DNA of 39,357 nucleotides from Paracoccaceae bacterium. Lineage in GTDB: Bacteria > Pseudomonadota > Alphaproteobacteria > Rhodobacterales > Rhodobacteraceae. The notes under the pieces were generated by a model. That model did no database searches, was not told where the DNA came from, and saw only the letters and a program-made list of their open reading frames with translations. Below are positions 1 through 8,559 of this stretch, one piece after another. A program made the translations under genes and the position numbers. Numbering within the stretch: the stretch's first letter is position 1; every line of letters starts with the position of its first letter. The DNA lies in NCBI GenBank assembly GCA_022448925.1, contig JAKVCP010000027.1, positions 1-39,357 on the forward strand, read 5' to 3'.

Positions 1-194
1 GAAGCGTAGCCCAGTTTGGCGGAACCGACCAATAAGCCAATTCAAGCCTTTTACTGCCGACCGATCTGGAACTTGCTGACCATGTCCCGAGAAGCTGAAT
101 GCGTCGCCTTGTCGCTGCGGGTGTTTCTTTTTGGGCCCGACCCGGGTGACAGAGAGGCAGAGCTCTGGCATCACAGGACCAAAGGGAGACACCG
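1..194 (+). other. Left edge: possible CDS tail, then spacer
   Basis: The first nine bases read GAA GCG TAG, which could be the last two codons and stop of a plus-strand gene cut by the window edge. Nothing more of it can be seen, so no product is proposed. The rest up to the small ORF at 195 shows no recognisable gene; the purine stretch at 181-188 serves as that ORF's ribosome binding site. Confidence 0.3.
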
Positions 195-338
195 ATGACG
201 AACTCGATCGCTCTTGGCTTGGGCCTGTTTATCATCGCAGGCATCGCCATGGATTATGTCGTCTTTGGTGGGGACCATCTGATCTTTCTGGGCAAAAAAG
301 GCTTTGCCTTGATCGAGTGGATGGCCTTTTGGCGTTAG
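195..338 (+). CDS. 47-residue membrane peptide upstream of gap
   Basis: The ATG at 195 follows a good ribosome binding site (AAAGGGAG, 181-188) and opens a 47-codon frame ending in TAG at 336-338. The peptide has one hydrophobic helix at about residues 5-24 and a second amphipathic, aromatic-rich stretch near the C-terminus that ends in WMAFWR, so it is probably a small inner-membrane protein. It lies 95 bp upstream of gap on the same strand and may share its transcript. No known family is recognised. The strong binding site and the coherent hydrophobic pattern make it more likely real than chance. Confidence 0.6.
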   Translation: MTNSIALGLGLFIIAGIAMDYVVFGGDHLIFLGKKGFALIEWMAFWR

Positions 339-433
339 CATTTCCGTGACTGCGGCATCCCTTTGCCTTGACTCGTGACCCCAGTTGCGGTTGTTAGCGT
401 TAACAGACGTCAGTGAGTCACAAAGGGTCCGCC

Positions 434-1435
434 ATGACACTCAAAGTTGCCATCAATGGATTTGGCCGCATCGGCCGTAACGTTCTGCGCGCGATCATTG
501 AATCGGGTCGCACCGACCTTGAAGTTGTTGCGATCAACGACCTCGGCCCGGTCGAAACAAACGCACATCTTCTGCGCTATGACAGCGTGCATGGCCGCTT
601 TCCCGTTCAGGTTGAGACTGGCGAAAACAGCATCGATGTAGGCCGCGGTCCGATTGCGGTAACCGCACTGCGCAACCCGGCCGAACTGCCCTGGGGCGAC
701 ATCGACATCATCATGGAATGCACCGGGATCTTTACCTCGAAAGAGGCCTGCCAGCCGCATTTGTCCACCGGCGCAAAGCGTGTACTGATCTCGGCTCCGG
801 GCAAGGACGCAGACAAGACAATCGTCTATGGCGTCAATGACGATACACTGACAGCCGAGGACCTTATTGTCTCGAATGCATCGTGCACCACCAACTGCCT
901 ATCACCTGTTGCGAAAGTTCTGAACGACAGTATCGGGATCAAGCGTGGTTTCATGACAACGATCCACAGCTATACAGGCGACCAGCCGACATTGGACACG
1001 CTGCACAAGGATCTGTATCGCGCGCGTGCCGCTGCGGCCAACATGATCCCGACGTCCACCGGCGCCGCCAAGGCCGTTGGTCTTGTGCTTCCGGAACTTG
1101 CCGGCAAGCTTGATGGCGTCGCGATTCGTGTGCCCACGCCCAACGTCTCGGTCGTGGATCTGACATTCGAAGCATCGCGCGACACCAGCGTCGAGGAAAT
1201 CAACGAGGCGGTCAAGGCAGCTGCGGCAGGCCCCTTGCAAGGTGTGCTGGGCGTTACCGACGAAAAATTGGTCTCTATGGATTTCAACCACGATCCACAT
1301 TCGTCGATCTTTGCCACCGACCAAACCAAGGTCATGGATGGCAACATGTGCCGCATCCTGAGCTGGTACGACAACGAATGGGGTTTCTCATGCCGCATGG
1401 GAGACACCGCCGTGGCCATGGGGAAATTCCTGTAA
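434..1435 (+). CDS. gap: Glyceraldehyde-3-phosphate dehydrogenase, type I
   Basis: GAPDH oxidises glyceraldehyde 3-phosphate with NAD and phosphate to 1,3-bisphosphoglycerate in central carbon metabolism, in the cytoplasm. The 333-residue product is family length. It opens with the Rossmann signature INGFGRIGRNVLR and carries the catalytic motif SNASCTTNC, with the active-site Cys at about residue 151. The conserved C-terminal motif SWYDNEWGFS is also present. The start at 434 is preferred over an in-frame upstream start at 413 because AAAGGG lies about 7 bases before it and the Rossmann strand then begins at residue 4, as in the family. A clear intrinsic terminator follows at 1462-1490. Confidence 0.97.
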   Translation: MTLKVAINGFGRIGRNVLRAIIESGRTDLEVVAINDLGPVETNAHLLRYDSVHGRFPVQVETGENSIDVGRGPIAVTALRNPAELPWGDIDIIMECTGIFTSKEACQPHLSTGAKRVLISAPGKDADKTIVYGVNDDTLTAEDLIVSNASCTTNCLSPVAKVLNDSIGIKRGFMTTIHSYTGDQPTLDTLHKDLYRARAAAANMIPTSTGAAKAVGLVLPELAGKLDGVAIRVPTPNVSVVDLTFEASRDTSVEEINEAVKAAAAGPLQGVLGVTDEKLVSMDFNHDPHSSIFATDQTKVMDGNMCRILSWYDNEWGFSCRMGDTAVAMGKFL

Positions 1436-1461
1436 GCCATAGCAAATTTTGATGCGAACAG

Positions 1462-1490
1462 CCGGTCGGGTCGGTCCCGGCCGGTTTTTT
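1462..1490 (+). terminator. Rho-independent terminator after gap
   Basis: Two 9-base arms (1462-1470 and 1476-1484) pair over their full length with one G-U pair. They enclose a 5-base loop and are followed directly by six T residues (1485-1490). The hairpin sits 26 bases after the gap stop codon. Confidence 0.9.
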
Positions 1491-1570
1491 GTCGCCCAGT
1501 GCATGGCACGACGTCCCGTCCTGGCCGACGCTGCGAACCAGCGCTTATCTTGGTTCAGGACCCTGCTCTG

Positions 1571-2461
1571 GTGTCGTCGAAACGCCCCTACGGTTTACCC
1601 TCGCTCAAGGCTCTGGCAGCCTTTGATGCGGCTGCACGCACCCTGAACTTCCGTGCCGCCGCCGATGACCTGAACGTGACGCCCGCCGCAATCAGTCACC
1701 AGGTGAAAGCGCTAGAGGCAGACCTGGGCACACAACTCTTTCAGCGCCAGCGCCGCGGCGTTTTTCTGACAGACCAGGGGCTCGCACTTGCCGCAGCGGT
1801 GAAACTTGGGTTCGCGCACATCGGCCAAACGACTGCAACGCTGCGACACAGCCGCGTTGACCGCCCGCTGACAGTCCATTGCAGCACTGCGTTTTCAGCG
1901 CTCTGGCTGACGCCGCAGCTGGCACGTTTCTGGTCTGAGCATCCGGACATCGAGGTCAACCAACATGTGACCGATGCACCTGTCTCCAATACCCCTGCTG
2001 ATCTTGTGATCGACTATGGGATCGACCCTGTCGAGGGTGCACACAGCCGTGTTCTGTTTCTTGACAGCATCTGTGCTCTTGCCGCTCCGGCGCTTGCGAA
2101 CAGGGTTCACCGATTAGACGATATCCCTGCCCTGCCTCTGATCCATCTGGATGCCGAAGGAAACCGATGGACCACCTGGGACATGTGGTTCAAGGCGCAG
2201 GGTTTGGTTCGGTCCTCTGACCCTGGCTCCGTGGTCAACAGTTACGCCATCGCTCTGCAATTGGCCCAAGCGGGACGCGGTGCTGTACTTGGATGGCAGC
2301 GATTGACACAGCCACTTGTGGACGAGGGCAGGCTTGCGCGCCTTGGCTCTTTCCACGTCCCCGCACCAAGGCCATTTCGCCTGCACCAGATGCCAAGCGC
2401 ACCAGAAAACGCGTCCGTCCTGTTTTCCTGGCTGCTTGAGGCTGGCTTGGCGCCGGACTAA
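1571..2461 (+). CDS. LysR-family transcriptional regulator, GcvA-like
   Basis: This is a LysR-type DNA-binding regulator with an N-terminal winged helix-turn-helix and a periplasmic-binding-protein-like effector domain. The start is taken as GTG 1571, giving MSSKRPYGLPSLKALAAF, because GcvA-like proteins usually begin this way and TTCAGGA lies about 10 bases upstream; an ATG at 1499 is also in frame. The HTH occupies roughly residues 10-65 (AARTLNFRAAADDLNVTPAA, then ISHQVKALEADLG). The effector domain fills residues 90-296. No divergent partner is present, so its target is unknown. The stop overlaps the stop of convergent coaD by 4 bases. Confidence 0.85.
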   Translation: MSSKRPYGLPSLKALAAFDAAARTLNFRAAADDLNVTPAAISHQVKALEADLGTQLFQRQRRGVFLTDQGLALAAAVKLGFAHIGQTTATLRHSRVDRPLTVHCSTAFSALWLTPQLARFWSEHPDIEVNQHVTDAPVSNTPADLVIDYGIDPVEGAHSRVLFLDSICALAAPALANRVHRLDDIPALPLIHLDAEGNRWTTWDMWFKAQGLVRSSDPGSVVNSYAIALQLAQAGRGAVLGWQRLTQPLVDEGRLARLGSFHVPAPRPFRLHQMPSAPENASVLFSWLLEAGLAPD

Positions 2462-2949
2462 CCGAATTTTTTCTGCAAGGCCTGCAACACTGCCGGCGTC
2501 ACGAACTTGCTAACGTCCCCACCCAGTCGCGCAATTTCCTTGACCAGCTTTGAGGCGACGGCCTGATGCCGCGCCTCGGCCATCAGAAAGACGGTCTCGA
2601 TCGAGTCGTCCATTGCCCGATTCATGCCAACCATTTGATACTCGTATTCGAAATCAGCAACGGCGCGCAATCCACGCAGGATGACCTGCGCCCCGACATC
2701 CTTGGCGCAATCAATCAGCAGATTTTCAAAGGGATGGGCGATGATCTCGGTCCCGGTCTGATCGCTCAGACGCGCGCACTCTGCCTCAATCATAGAGACG
2801 CGTTCCTCAAGCGAAAACAGCGGACCCTTGTCCCGGTTTATGGCAACGCCAATAACCAAGCGATCCACAAGCGCAGAGGCTCTCCGAATAATGTCGACAT
2901 GCCCAATGGTAATCGGGTCGAACGTCCCGGGATAAAGTCCTATCCGCAT
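2458..2949 (-). CDS. coaD: Phosphopantetheine adenylyltransferase
   Basis: CoaD transfers AMP from ATP to 4'-phosphopantetheine, giving dephospho-CoA, the penultimate step of coenzyme A synthesis. The 163-residue protein is full length. It carries the nucleotidyltransferase motif YPGTFDPITIGHVDII at residues 7-22 (T/HxGH type) and the conserved block ILRGLRAVADFEYEYQM around residues 89-105. The C-terminal segment on HQAVASKLVKEIARLGGDVS matches the family's end. It is transcribed towards the LysR gene, with tail-to-tail stop codons overlapping by 4 bases. The CBS-domain gene upstream is on the same strand, 88 bp away, so cotranscription is possible. Confidence 0.97.
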   Translation of the reverse strand: MRIGLYPGTFDPITIGHVDIIRRASALVDRLVIGVAINRDKGPLFSLEERVSMIEAECARLSDQTGTEIIAHPFENLLIDCAKDVGAQVILRGLRAVADFEYEYQMVGMNRAMDDSIETVFLMAEARHQAVASKLVKEIARLGGDVSKFVTPAVLQALQKKFG

Positions 2950-3037
2950 GCGGCACCCCCTTCGAATTCTGATGCAGGCGCACGCAACAATACTGCGCTG
3001 GGAATTGCAAGGGCGATCACACTGCCCCTGCGTCAGA

Positions 3038-3472
3038 TCAATGGCCCATGATCATGCCTTCCAAGGCCTCTTTTTCCATCGCCAGTTCGCTCAGACGTGC
3101 CTTGACAACATCGCCAAGCGTGATCAGGCCCACCAACTTACCCTCTTCAACCACAGGCATGTGCCGAAATCGACCCTCTGTCATCTTGGTCAGCACATGG
3201 TCCGCACTGTCGTTTCGCGCCGCCGTGACAAGCTGTGAGGTCATATAGGTCTCAGCCGGTTTGTTGAGACAGCTGGCCCCGGTCTTGGCAAGCTCGCGAA
3301 CGATATCTCGCTCTGACAAGATGCCTTCGGCCAAGCTGCCATCATCCGAGATGACCACCGTCCCAATCTGTCGCTTTGCCAGTATCTTGGTCACCTCAGA
3401 GACAGGGGTGCCGCGCGGCACGGTCACAACCCCATCATCCGCTTTGTTCTTAAGGATTTGATGAACCAGCAT
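3038..3472 (-). CDS. CBS-domain pair protein
   Basis: This 144-residue protein consists almost entirely of two CBS domains (roughly residues 10-70 and 75-135), a Bateman module that commonly binds adenosyl ligands and acts as an energy sensor. Visible features are the VISDDGSLAEGILSERDIVR block and the second repeat MPVVEEGKLVGLITLGDVV. The start at 3472 is chosen because GGAGG lies 5-7 bases before it; an ATG at 3499 is in frame but lacks a good site. There is no attached enzymatic or transport domain, so the partner is unknown. It lies on the same strand as coaD and just downstream of the broken LysR gene. Confidence 0.9.
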   Translation of the reverse strand: MLVHQILKNKADDGVVTVPRGTPVSEVTKILAKRQIGTVVISDDGSLAEGILSERDIVRELAKTGASCLNKPAETYMTSQLVTAARNDSADHVLTKMTEGRFRHMPVVEEGKLVGLITLGDVVKARLSELAMEKEALEGMIMGH

Positions 3473-3529
3473 TTCAACCTCCACGACATAAAATTTCACA
3501 ACTCAGCGTCATCCCGCAACACTCGGTTG

Positions 3530-4403
3530 TCAAGCCGGACCTGTCAGATGCACGATTTCTCGGCGAATGCCGTCAACCAGCAGGGCAGCAAAACGCTGCA
3601 ACCGGTCAGAGCGGCGGTCAGACGCATGGCGCACCAGATAGAAGGTGCGCGTCAAAGATATCTGATCCGTTAAGATCGGTTTGAGTTCTGGCGCAAATGG
3701 CAAGACAAAATCATGCACGATCCCAACCCCCCCACCAGCACGCAGCATCATCGTCTGGACCGCGACGGAGTTTGACGACAGTTGCACCGACGAGGCACCA
3801 ATCAAGGTTGCTGTCAAAGATCATGTCCTGAATGTATCCGACGACCGGCACGCCCTTGAGGTCTTCTAGCCGGGCGATCTGTTGCAATTTGGGATCGGCG
3901 GTGGCCAGGTGCAGTTTGTAATCGACGATCTTTTGCACTGTCAGCCGCCCCGTTTCGGGACGACTGACCATCACGGCCATGTCCGCCTCACGCTTTGACA
4001 GATTTATCAGCCGCGGCGCCGCGAGGATTTGGATTTCCAGCCCCGGATTGTCCGCCTGAATTGCCGCACAAACCTGCGGGAGCAGATAGTTCGCCGACCC
4101 GTCTGGCGCCCCGATGCGAATTTGACCGGACAATTGCTCGGTCGATCCGCCAAGGGCATCGCCCCCAGCCTGAAGGGCCTCTTCGGCCTCTTCAGCGTGC
4201 GCCAAGAAACGTGTTCCCGCCTCTGTCAACGCATAGCCCTGTGGCGACCGCAGAAACAGGACAGCGCCGATCGACGTTTCAAGCCGGCCAATGCGGCGTC
4301 CAACAGTGGCTGGATCCATCTTCAAGTGACGTCCGGCCGACGACAGGCCTTCGGATCTCGCAACCTGCAAGAAGATCCGGATATCATCCCAGCTGGCATC
4401 CAT
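3530..4403 (-). pseudogene. LysR-family regulator broken by a frameshift, divergent from mmsA
   Basis: The N-terminal part (4403 down to about 3800) encodes a LysR HTH (MDPATVGRRIGRLE) and most of an effector domain up to GYIQDMIFDSNLD. The family's continuation (SSVQLSSNSVAVQ, then GIVHDFVLPFAP, SLTRTFYLVRHASDRR) is found in another frame, ending at 3530. The original frame runs on into unrelated residues and stops at 3711. The join lies near 3795-3810. The spacing there looks roughly a dozen bases short of what I recall of intact relatives, so a small deletion is more likely than a slip in the nearby 7-C run (3727-3733). Its position divergent from mmsA suggests it once controlled valine catabolism. 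A sequencing error cannot be excluded. Confidence 0.75.
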
Positions 4404-4502
4404 CTAGTACCTGCATTTTTGCAAAACAACTTTGCCATCTTGCCTCTTTTTCGGGAAATTGTGCAAGACTACACTGCGCGCAAACTCATGACGGAGGGAT
4501 CA
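4404..4502. promoter_or_regulatory. Divergent promoter region between LysR remnant and mmsA
   Basis: This 99-bp gap must hold promoters for both the LysR gene and mmsA. It contains a perfect 10-bp palindrome, TTTTGCAAAA (4417-4426), about 14 bases from the LysR start. A TGCA-TTTT-TGCA pair overlaps it (4412-4423). The mmsA ribosome binding site GGAGGG is at 4493-4498. That the palindrome is a LysR box is inference only. Confidence 0.4.
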
Positions 4503-6002
4503 ATGCAGGAACTGACCCATTTTCTTGGTGGCGCACTCGCCAAAGGCGCCTCTGGCCGCTTTGCCGACGTTTTCAATCCAGCGACGGGCGAGGTACAAGC
4601 CAAGGTGCCGCTGGCCTCTGCTGACGAAATGAACGCGGCAATCGCACAAGCCGCCGAGGCACAGAGAGCCTGGGGCGCGACCAATCCGCAAAAGCGGGGG
4701 CGTGTCATGATGGCCATGGTGGGCTTGATGCACCGCGATATGGACAAGCTGGCCGAGGCGCTCAGCCGCGAGCACGGCAAGACCATTCCAGACGCCAAGG
4801 GTGATTTGCAGCGCGGTCTGGAAGTGATCGAATACTGCATCGGCGCGCCGCAAATGCTGAAGGGGGAATACACGGACAGTGCGGGCCCTGGCATCGACAT
4901 GTATTCGATGCGGCAGCCCCTTGGTGTTGTAGGCGCGATCATGCCTTTCAACTTTCCCGCCATGATGCCGCTGTGGCACGTGGGCCCTGCCCTTGCCTGC
5001 GGCAACGCGGTTGTTTTGAAACCATCCGAGCGTGACCCTTCGGTTCCGCTGATGCTGGCAGAGCTGTTCGTCGAAGCCGGCCTGCCAAAAGGTGTTTTCC
5101 AGGTCGTCAACGGCGAAAAAGAAGCCGTCGATGCCATTCTGGACAATGAGATCATCCAGGGCGTCAGCTTTGTCGGGTCGACCCCGATCGCCGAGTACAT
5201 CTACACTCGCGCCACTGCGAATGGCAAACGCGCGCAGTGCTTTGGCGGCGCAAAGAACCATATGATCGTGATGCCCGATGCCGATCTGGATCAGGCTGCC
5301 GACGCGCTGGTCGGGGCCAGCTTTGGGGCCGCCGGCGAACGCTGCATGGCGATCTCGGTCGCGGTGCCTGTGGGCGAGGCAACAGCCGATGCCTTGATTG
5401 AAAAACTTGTCCCCCGCATGGAGAAGCTCAAAGTCGGCCCGTATACCGCGGGCGACGATGTTGACATGGGCCCCGTTGTGACCCGCGCTGCAAAAGACCG
5501 CATCCTCGGCCTGATCAATTCGGGCGTTGAACAAGGCGCCGAACTGGTGGTCGACAACCGTGACTTTGCACTTCAGGGCTATGAAGACGGTTTCTTTGTT
5601 GGTCCGCATCTGTTTGACAAGGTCACACCGGACATGGAGATCTACAAGCAAGAGATCTTTGGCCCGGTTTTGTCGACCGTACGCGCCGGATCCTACGAAG
5701 AGGCGCTAAGCCTTGCGATGGATCATGAATATGGCAACGGAACCGCGATATTTACCCGCGATGGCGACACCGCTCGGGACTTTGCAAACCGCATCAACAT
5801 CGGCATGGTCGGGATCAATGTGCCCATCCCCGTTCCGCTGGCCTATCACACGTTCGGCGGCTGGAAAAAGTCGATGTTTGGTGACCTGAACCAGCACGGT
5901 CCTGACAGCTTCAAATTCTACACACGGACAAAGACCGTGACGGCCCGCTGGCCGTCGGGCATCAAGGAAGGCGGCGAGTTCAACTTCAAAGCCATGGACT
6001 AA
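4503..6002 (+). CDS. mmsA: Methylmalonate-semialdehyde dehydrogenase (CoA-acylating)
   Basis: MmsA oxidises methylmalonate semialdehyde with NAD and CoA to propionyl-CoA and CO2 (and malonate semialdehyde to acetyl-CoA), the last step of the valine branch. The product is 499 residues, the usual length. The aldehyde dehydrogenase fold shows MPFNFPAMMPLWH, the NAD-binding strand FVGSTPIAEYIY, and the catalytic Cys at about residue 281 in GERCMAIS. The IFGPVLS motif and the MmsA-type ending PVPLAYHTFGGWKKSMFGD are also visible. The start at 4503 follows GGAGGG by about 5 bases; ATG 4488 is an alternative. The gene ends in its own perfect terminator, so it is not cotranscribed with the downstream valine genes at 8.6-12 kb. 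Confidence 0.96.
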   Translation: MQELTHFLGGALAKGASGRFADVFNPATGEVQAKVPLASADEMNAAIAQAAEAQRAWGATNPQKRGRVMMAMVGLMHRDMDKLAEALSREHGKTIPDAKGDLQRGLEVIEYCIGAPQMLKGEYTDSAGPGIDMYSMRQPLGVVGAIMPFNFPAMMPLWHVGPALACGNAVVLKPSERDPSVPLMLAELFVEAGLPKGVFQVVNGEKEAVDAILDNEIIQGVSFVGSTPIAEYIYTRATANGKRAQCFGGAKNHMIVMPDADLDQAADALVGASFGAAGERCMAISVAVPVGEATADALIEKLVPRMEKLKVGPYTAGDDVDMGPVVTRAAKDRILGLINSGVEQGAELVVDNRDFALQGYEDGFFVGPHLFDKVTPDMEIYKQEIFGPVLSTVRAGSYEEALSLAMDHEYGNGTAIFTRDGDTARDFANRINIGMVGINVPIPVPLAYHTFGGWKKSMFGDLNQHGPDSFKFYTRTKTVTARWPSGIKEGGEFNFKAMD

Positions 6003-6024
6003 CAAGCCACATCCAAATCACAAA

Positions 6025-6058
6025 CGCCCGCAGACACCTCTCTGCGGGCGTTTTTTTT
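6025..6058 (+). terminator. Strong intrinsic terminator after mmsA
   Basis: A perfect 10-bp stem (arms 6025-6034 and 6041-6050) with a 6-base loop is followed by eight T residues (6051-6058). The AAA at 6022-6024 can extend pairing into the T tract, so the hairpin may also work for minus-strand transcription. Confidence 0.95.
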
Positions 6059-6386
6059 GCAACAGGACCACAGGCACCCGGCAGGAATTTGCCCAGAGCC
6101 GTTTCATCCGGCCTCAGGTTGTTTGACCCGGTTTTTTGGTCCAAGGTTTTGCGTCCCGGGCTTTTTATCCCAAGTCTGTGGCTCCGGGTCAGTGACTGCG
6201 GCTGTCCATCCGCAGCCCTCTGGCGCACAGTTTTGTCAAAGGTGGCCTGGCACACCCAGCGCGGACCGGAAGGCAAAGCAAGTCCCCGATGTCCCGCGCA
6301 ACTGTGACCAACCACGTCAATGCGTCAGCCTGCACAAAAGCGCGGCCCAAACACACAGAACCCAAGCCTCGGCCCGGCGCCTGCCG
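6059..6386. other. Intergenic stretch with no gene recognised
   Basis: These roughly 330 bases lie between the mmsA terminator and the 3' end of the EF-hand gene. Short frames occur on both strands, but none has a ribosome binding site or a recognisable product. The segment 6120-6200 is a loose run of CCCGG/GGTCC-rich words separated by T tracts, without clear periodicity. Confidence 0.5.
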
Positions 6387-7169
6387 TCAATACGCGAGAA
6401 ATTCCAGCAAGCTGACCTGCCCGTCTCGATCGCTGTCCCAAGCCGCAAGATCTCTGGTCAGATCCTCGTCAAGGCCACATGTCGTGGCCGCACGTTCCGT
6501 TGTCTCGGCCATGATCAGCGATGTACAGGCATCAGACAGTGGCTCTCCTTGCTCCGACTGCCAATAGGCAGACACCGCCGCAAGTTCATCGGGTGTGACA
6601 AACCCGTTTCCGTCTGCATCGACCTCAAGGAACTCCTCGGCCCTGTCGCGCATCAGGAGCGCGCGCAGTTCCCCAAAGGCAATAAGGCCGTCATCATCCG
6701 AATCCAGCATGGCAATCTCTGCCCGGGCAACATTGAGGGCCGTACAGTCGGAATGTGTCGCAGGATCGCAGTCACCGACCTCGGCCACCTCATCTTCTTG
6801 CGTCAAATGTCTGGCGTATTCTTCGGGGCTGACCTGCCCGTCGCGGTTTGCGTCCAGTTCTGCAAAGACCACGCGCACTTCGGCCGAGGCCGAGACAGGC
6901 GAATTTGCACTCAGCAGATAGGTGGCGGCAAGCGCCAGAACCGGCAGTACAAACACGGCCGTGCGAAGTGCATGTGGGAATGGATTGTAACGTTGCATTG
7001 TCATGTCTCCTGTCAAGGGGGGCTCCATGCGGGTGCCCTGCACCTCTGCGTCGATCATTCCCCTGACAAGATCGCTCATTGATCTGTCCCGGCGCTTGGC
7101 GAGGTCAGACAGCGCCCCCTTCAACTCTGGGGACATGCGTATTTCGATCTGTTCAGTTTTCTTTGACAT
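6387..7169 (-). CDS. RHH domain - transmembrane helix - four EF-hands protein
   Basis: The 260-residue product has three parts. Residues 1-45 look like a ribbon-helix-helix DNA-binding domain (a strand around QIEIRMSPE, then two helices with SMSDLVRGMID). Residues about 66-88 form one transmembrane helix. The rest has four canonical 12-residue EF-hand loops beginning at D106, D156, D184 and D245, each with DxDxDG-type ligands, so it probably binds calcium outside the cytoplasm. An internal ATG (7004 or 6998) preceded by AGGAG could start a shorter exported EF-hand protein without the RHH part. Either this is a membrane-anchored DNA-binding calcium sensor, or two genes have merged in frame. 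The intact frame is seen directly; the role is inference. Confidence 0.8.
   Translation of the reverse strand: MSKKTEQIEIRMSPELKGALSDLAKRRDRSMSDLVRGMIDAEVQGTRMEPPLTGDMTMQRYNPFPHALRTAVFVLPVLALAATYLLSANSPVSASAEVRVVFAELDANRDGQVSPEEYARHLTQEDEVAEVGDCDPATHSDCTALNVARAEIAMLDSDDDGLIAFGELRALLMRDRAEEFLEVDADGNGFVTPDELAAVSAYWQSEQGEPLSDACTSLIMAETTERAATTCGLDEDLTRDLAAWDSDRDGQVSLLEFLAY
6998..7016 (-). promoter_or_regulatory. Internal ribosome binding site inside the RHH/EF-hand gene
   Basis: On the minus strand CAGGAGA (about 7008-7014) precedes two in-frame ATG codons at 7004 and 6998. Spacing to the second is about 9 bases, which suits translation initiation. Starting there gives a product that begins with a short basic stretch and the hydrophobic helix, like an exported protein. 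This raises the possibility of two products from one gene. Confidence 0.5.
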
Positions 7170-7350
7170 GGGATCATCCTAGCAGAATGGCGGGTGCCGC
7201 TCTAGCAATCTGGGGCTCGATATGGGTCGAAACCAAGCGGATTGGTGCCGGTACAGGCCAACTTTCGTGTCCGGACAAAAGGTCCGTACACCCTTTTGCT
7301 GCGCCAGAGCGCTCGCTAAAGTCGGAAAAAGGACGGTTTGAGGGCACCAT

Positions 7351-8478
7351 ATGTCGGATCCAAGTTTCACCCTGGGAATCGAAGAAGAATACCTATTGGT
7401 TGATGCAGACAGCCTATCCCTGGCCGAGGTGCCCGAGGGGCTGATGGCCGCCTGCACATCAGAGTTGCAAGGTCAGGTCAGTCCCGAATTCTTGCAATGT
7501 CAGATCGAAATCGGCACGCGTGTCTGCGCCGATATTGGTACAGCACGAGACGAACTAAAGCGCCTGCGCGCGGCGGTGTCACGCTATGCAAGGGACTTTG
7601 GACTGGTGCCGATCGCGGCCTCGTGCCATCCATTTGCGGATTGGAAAAAACAGCACCACACAGACAAGGAACGCTACAACGCGCTCAGTCGGGATCTTGG
7701 CGGCGTGGTGCGTCGCATGCTGATTTGTGGCTGTCACGTGCATATCGGCTTGAATGACGATCCCCTGCGTGCCGATCTGATGCGGCAAATGAGCTATTTC
7801 CTGCCGCATCTTCTGGCGCTTTCGACCTCTTCGCCGTTCTGGCAGGGACAGGATACCGGGATGGGATCATACCGCATTTCGGTCTTTGACAATTTGCCAC
7901 GCACCGGTTTGCCGCCCCAATTCGAGAACTGGCAAGGATACGAACGCTCTGTCGGCGCCCTCGTCGATCTTGGCGTCATTGAGGACAGCTCAAAGATCTG
8001 GTGGGACTTGCGCCCCTCATCGCAGTTTCCCACTCTTGAGACCCGCATCATGGACGTTTCACCACGGCTTGAACACACCTTGACACTGGCGGCTGTCAAC
8101 CAATGCCTGCTGCGCATGCTATGGCGGTTGCGACGACGCAATCAACGGTGGCGGATCTATGATCCTTTCCTGATTGGCGAAAACCGCTGGCGCGCGCAGC
8201 GCTACGGGGTCAGCCAGGGCCTGATCGACTTTGGCGAGGCCAAAATCGTGCCCTTCCCGGACCTGATGGAAGAGCTGGTCGAAATGGTCGCTGAGGACGC
8301 CGCCGCACTGGGCTGCCAGCCCGAGCTAGAGGCGGTCTGCGCGATTGCTTCTGCAGGTACCAGCGCCACACGACAACGCCGCGCGGCGCAGGCTGCCGCG
8401 GACAGGGGGCTGGACAGCGAAGACCAGATGCGCGCCGTCGTTTCGCACCTGATCGAGGAATTTCACGCCGATCTGTGA
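7351..8478 (+). CDS. YbdK-type carboxylate-amine ligase (GCS2 family)
   Basis: This belongs to the glutamate-cysteine ligase type 2 family, ATP-dependent enzymes that join a carboxylate to an amine. E. coli YbdK has weak glutamate-cysteine ligase activity, but the natural substrate of most members is unknown. The 375-residue length is typical. Family marks are [11 protein letters not shown] at residues 8-18, the CGCHVHIGL segment around residues 126-134 and the [15 protein letters not shown] block around 222-236. A GAGGG site lies 6-10 bases before the ATG. The gene is flanked by the divergent EF-hand gene and the valine operon 81 bp downstream; there is no obvious functional link to either. 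Confidence 0.9.
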   Translation: MSDPSFTLGIEEEYLLVDADSLSLAEVPEGLMAACTSELQGQVSPEFLQCQIEIGTRVCADIGTARDELKRLRAAVSRYARDFGLVPIAASCHPFADWKKQHHTDKERYNALSRDLGGVVRRMLICGCHVHIGLNDDPLRADLMRQMSYFLPHLLALSTSSPFWQGQDTGMGSYRISVFDNLPRTGLPPQFENWQGYERSVGALVDLGVIEDSSKIWWDLRPSSQFPTLETRIMDVSPRLEHTLTLAAVNQCLLRMLWRLRRRNQRWRIYDPFLIGENRWRAQRYGVSQGLIDFGEAKIVPFPDLMEELVEMVAEDAAALGCQPELEAVCAIASAGTSATRQRRAAQAAADRGLDSEDQMRAVVSHLIEEFHADL

Positions 8479-8559
8479 CCGTCTTGGAACTCTGCAAGAA
8501 TCCTGCAACATTGCGAAAATAAACAGACGTTCAATTCATCGACTTTGGGAGGAGCCGAG

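Noticed and set aside
4029-4502. Extended mmsA frame reaching back to 4029
   Set aside because: It overlaps the divergent LysR gene on the other strand; the GGAGGG-ATG at 4503 gives the normal MmsA length.
7262-7293. GTCCGGAC and GGAC/GTCC symmetries upstream of the YbdK-like gene
   Set aside because: Short and common in GC-rich DNA; not strong enough to call an operator.
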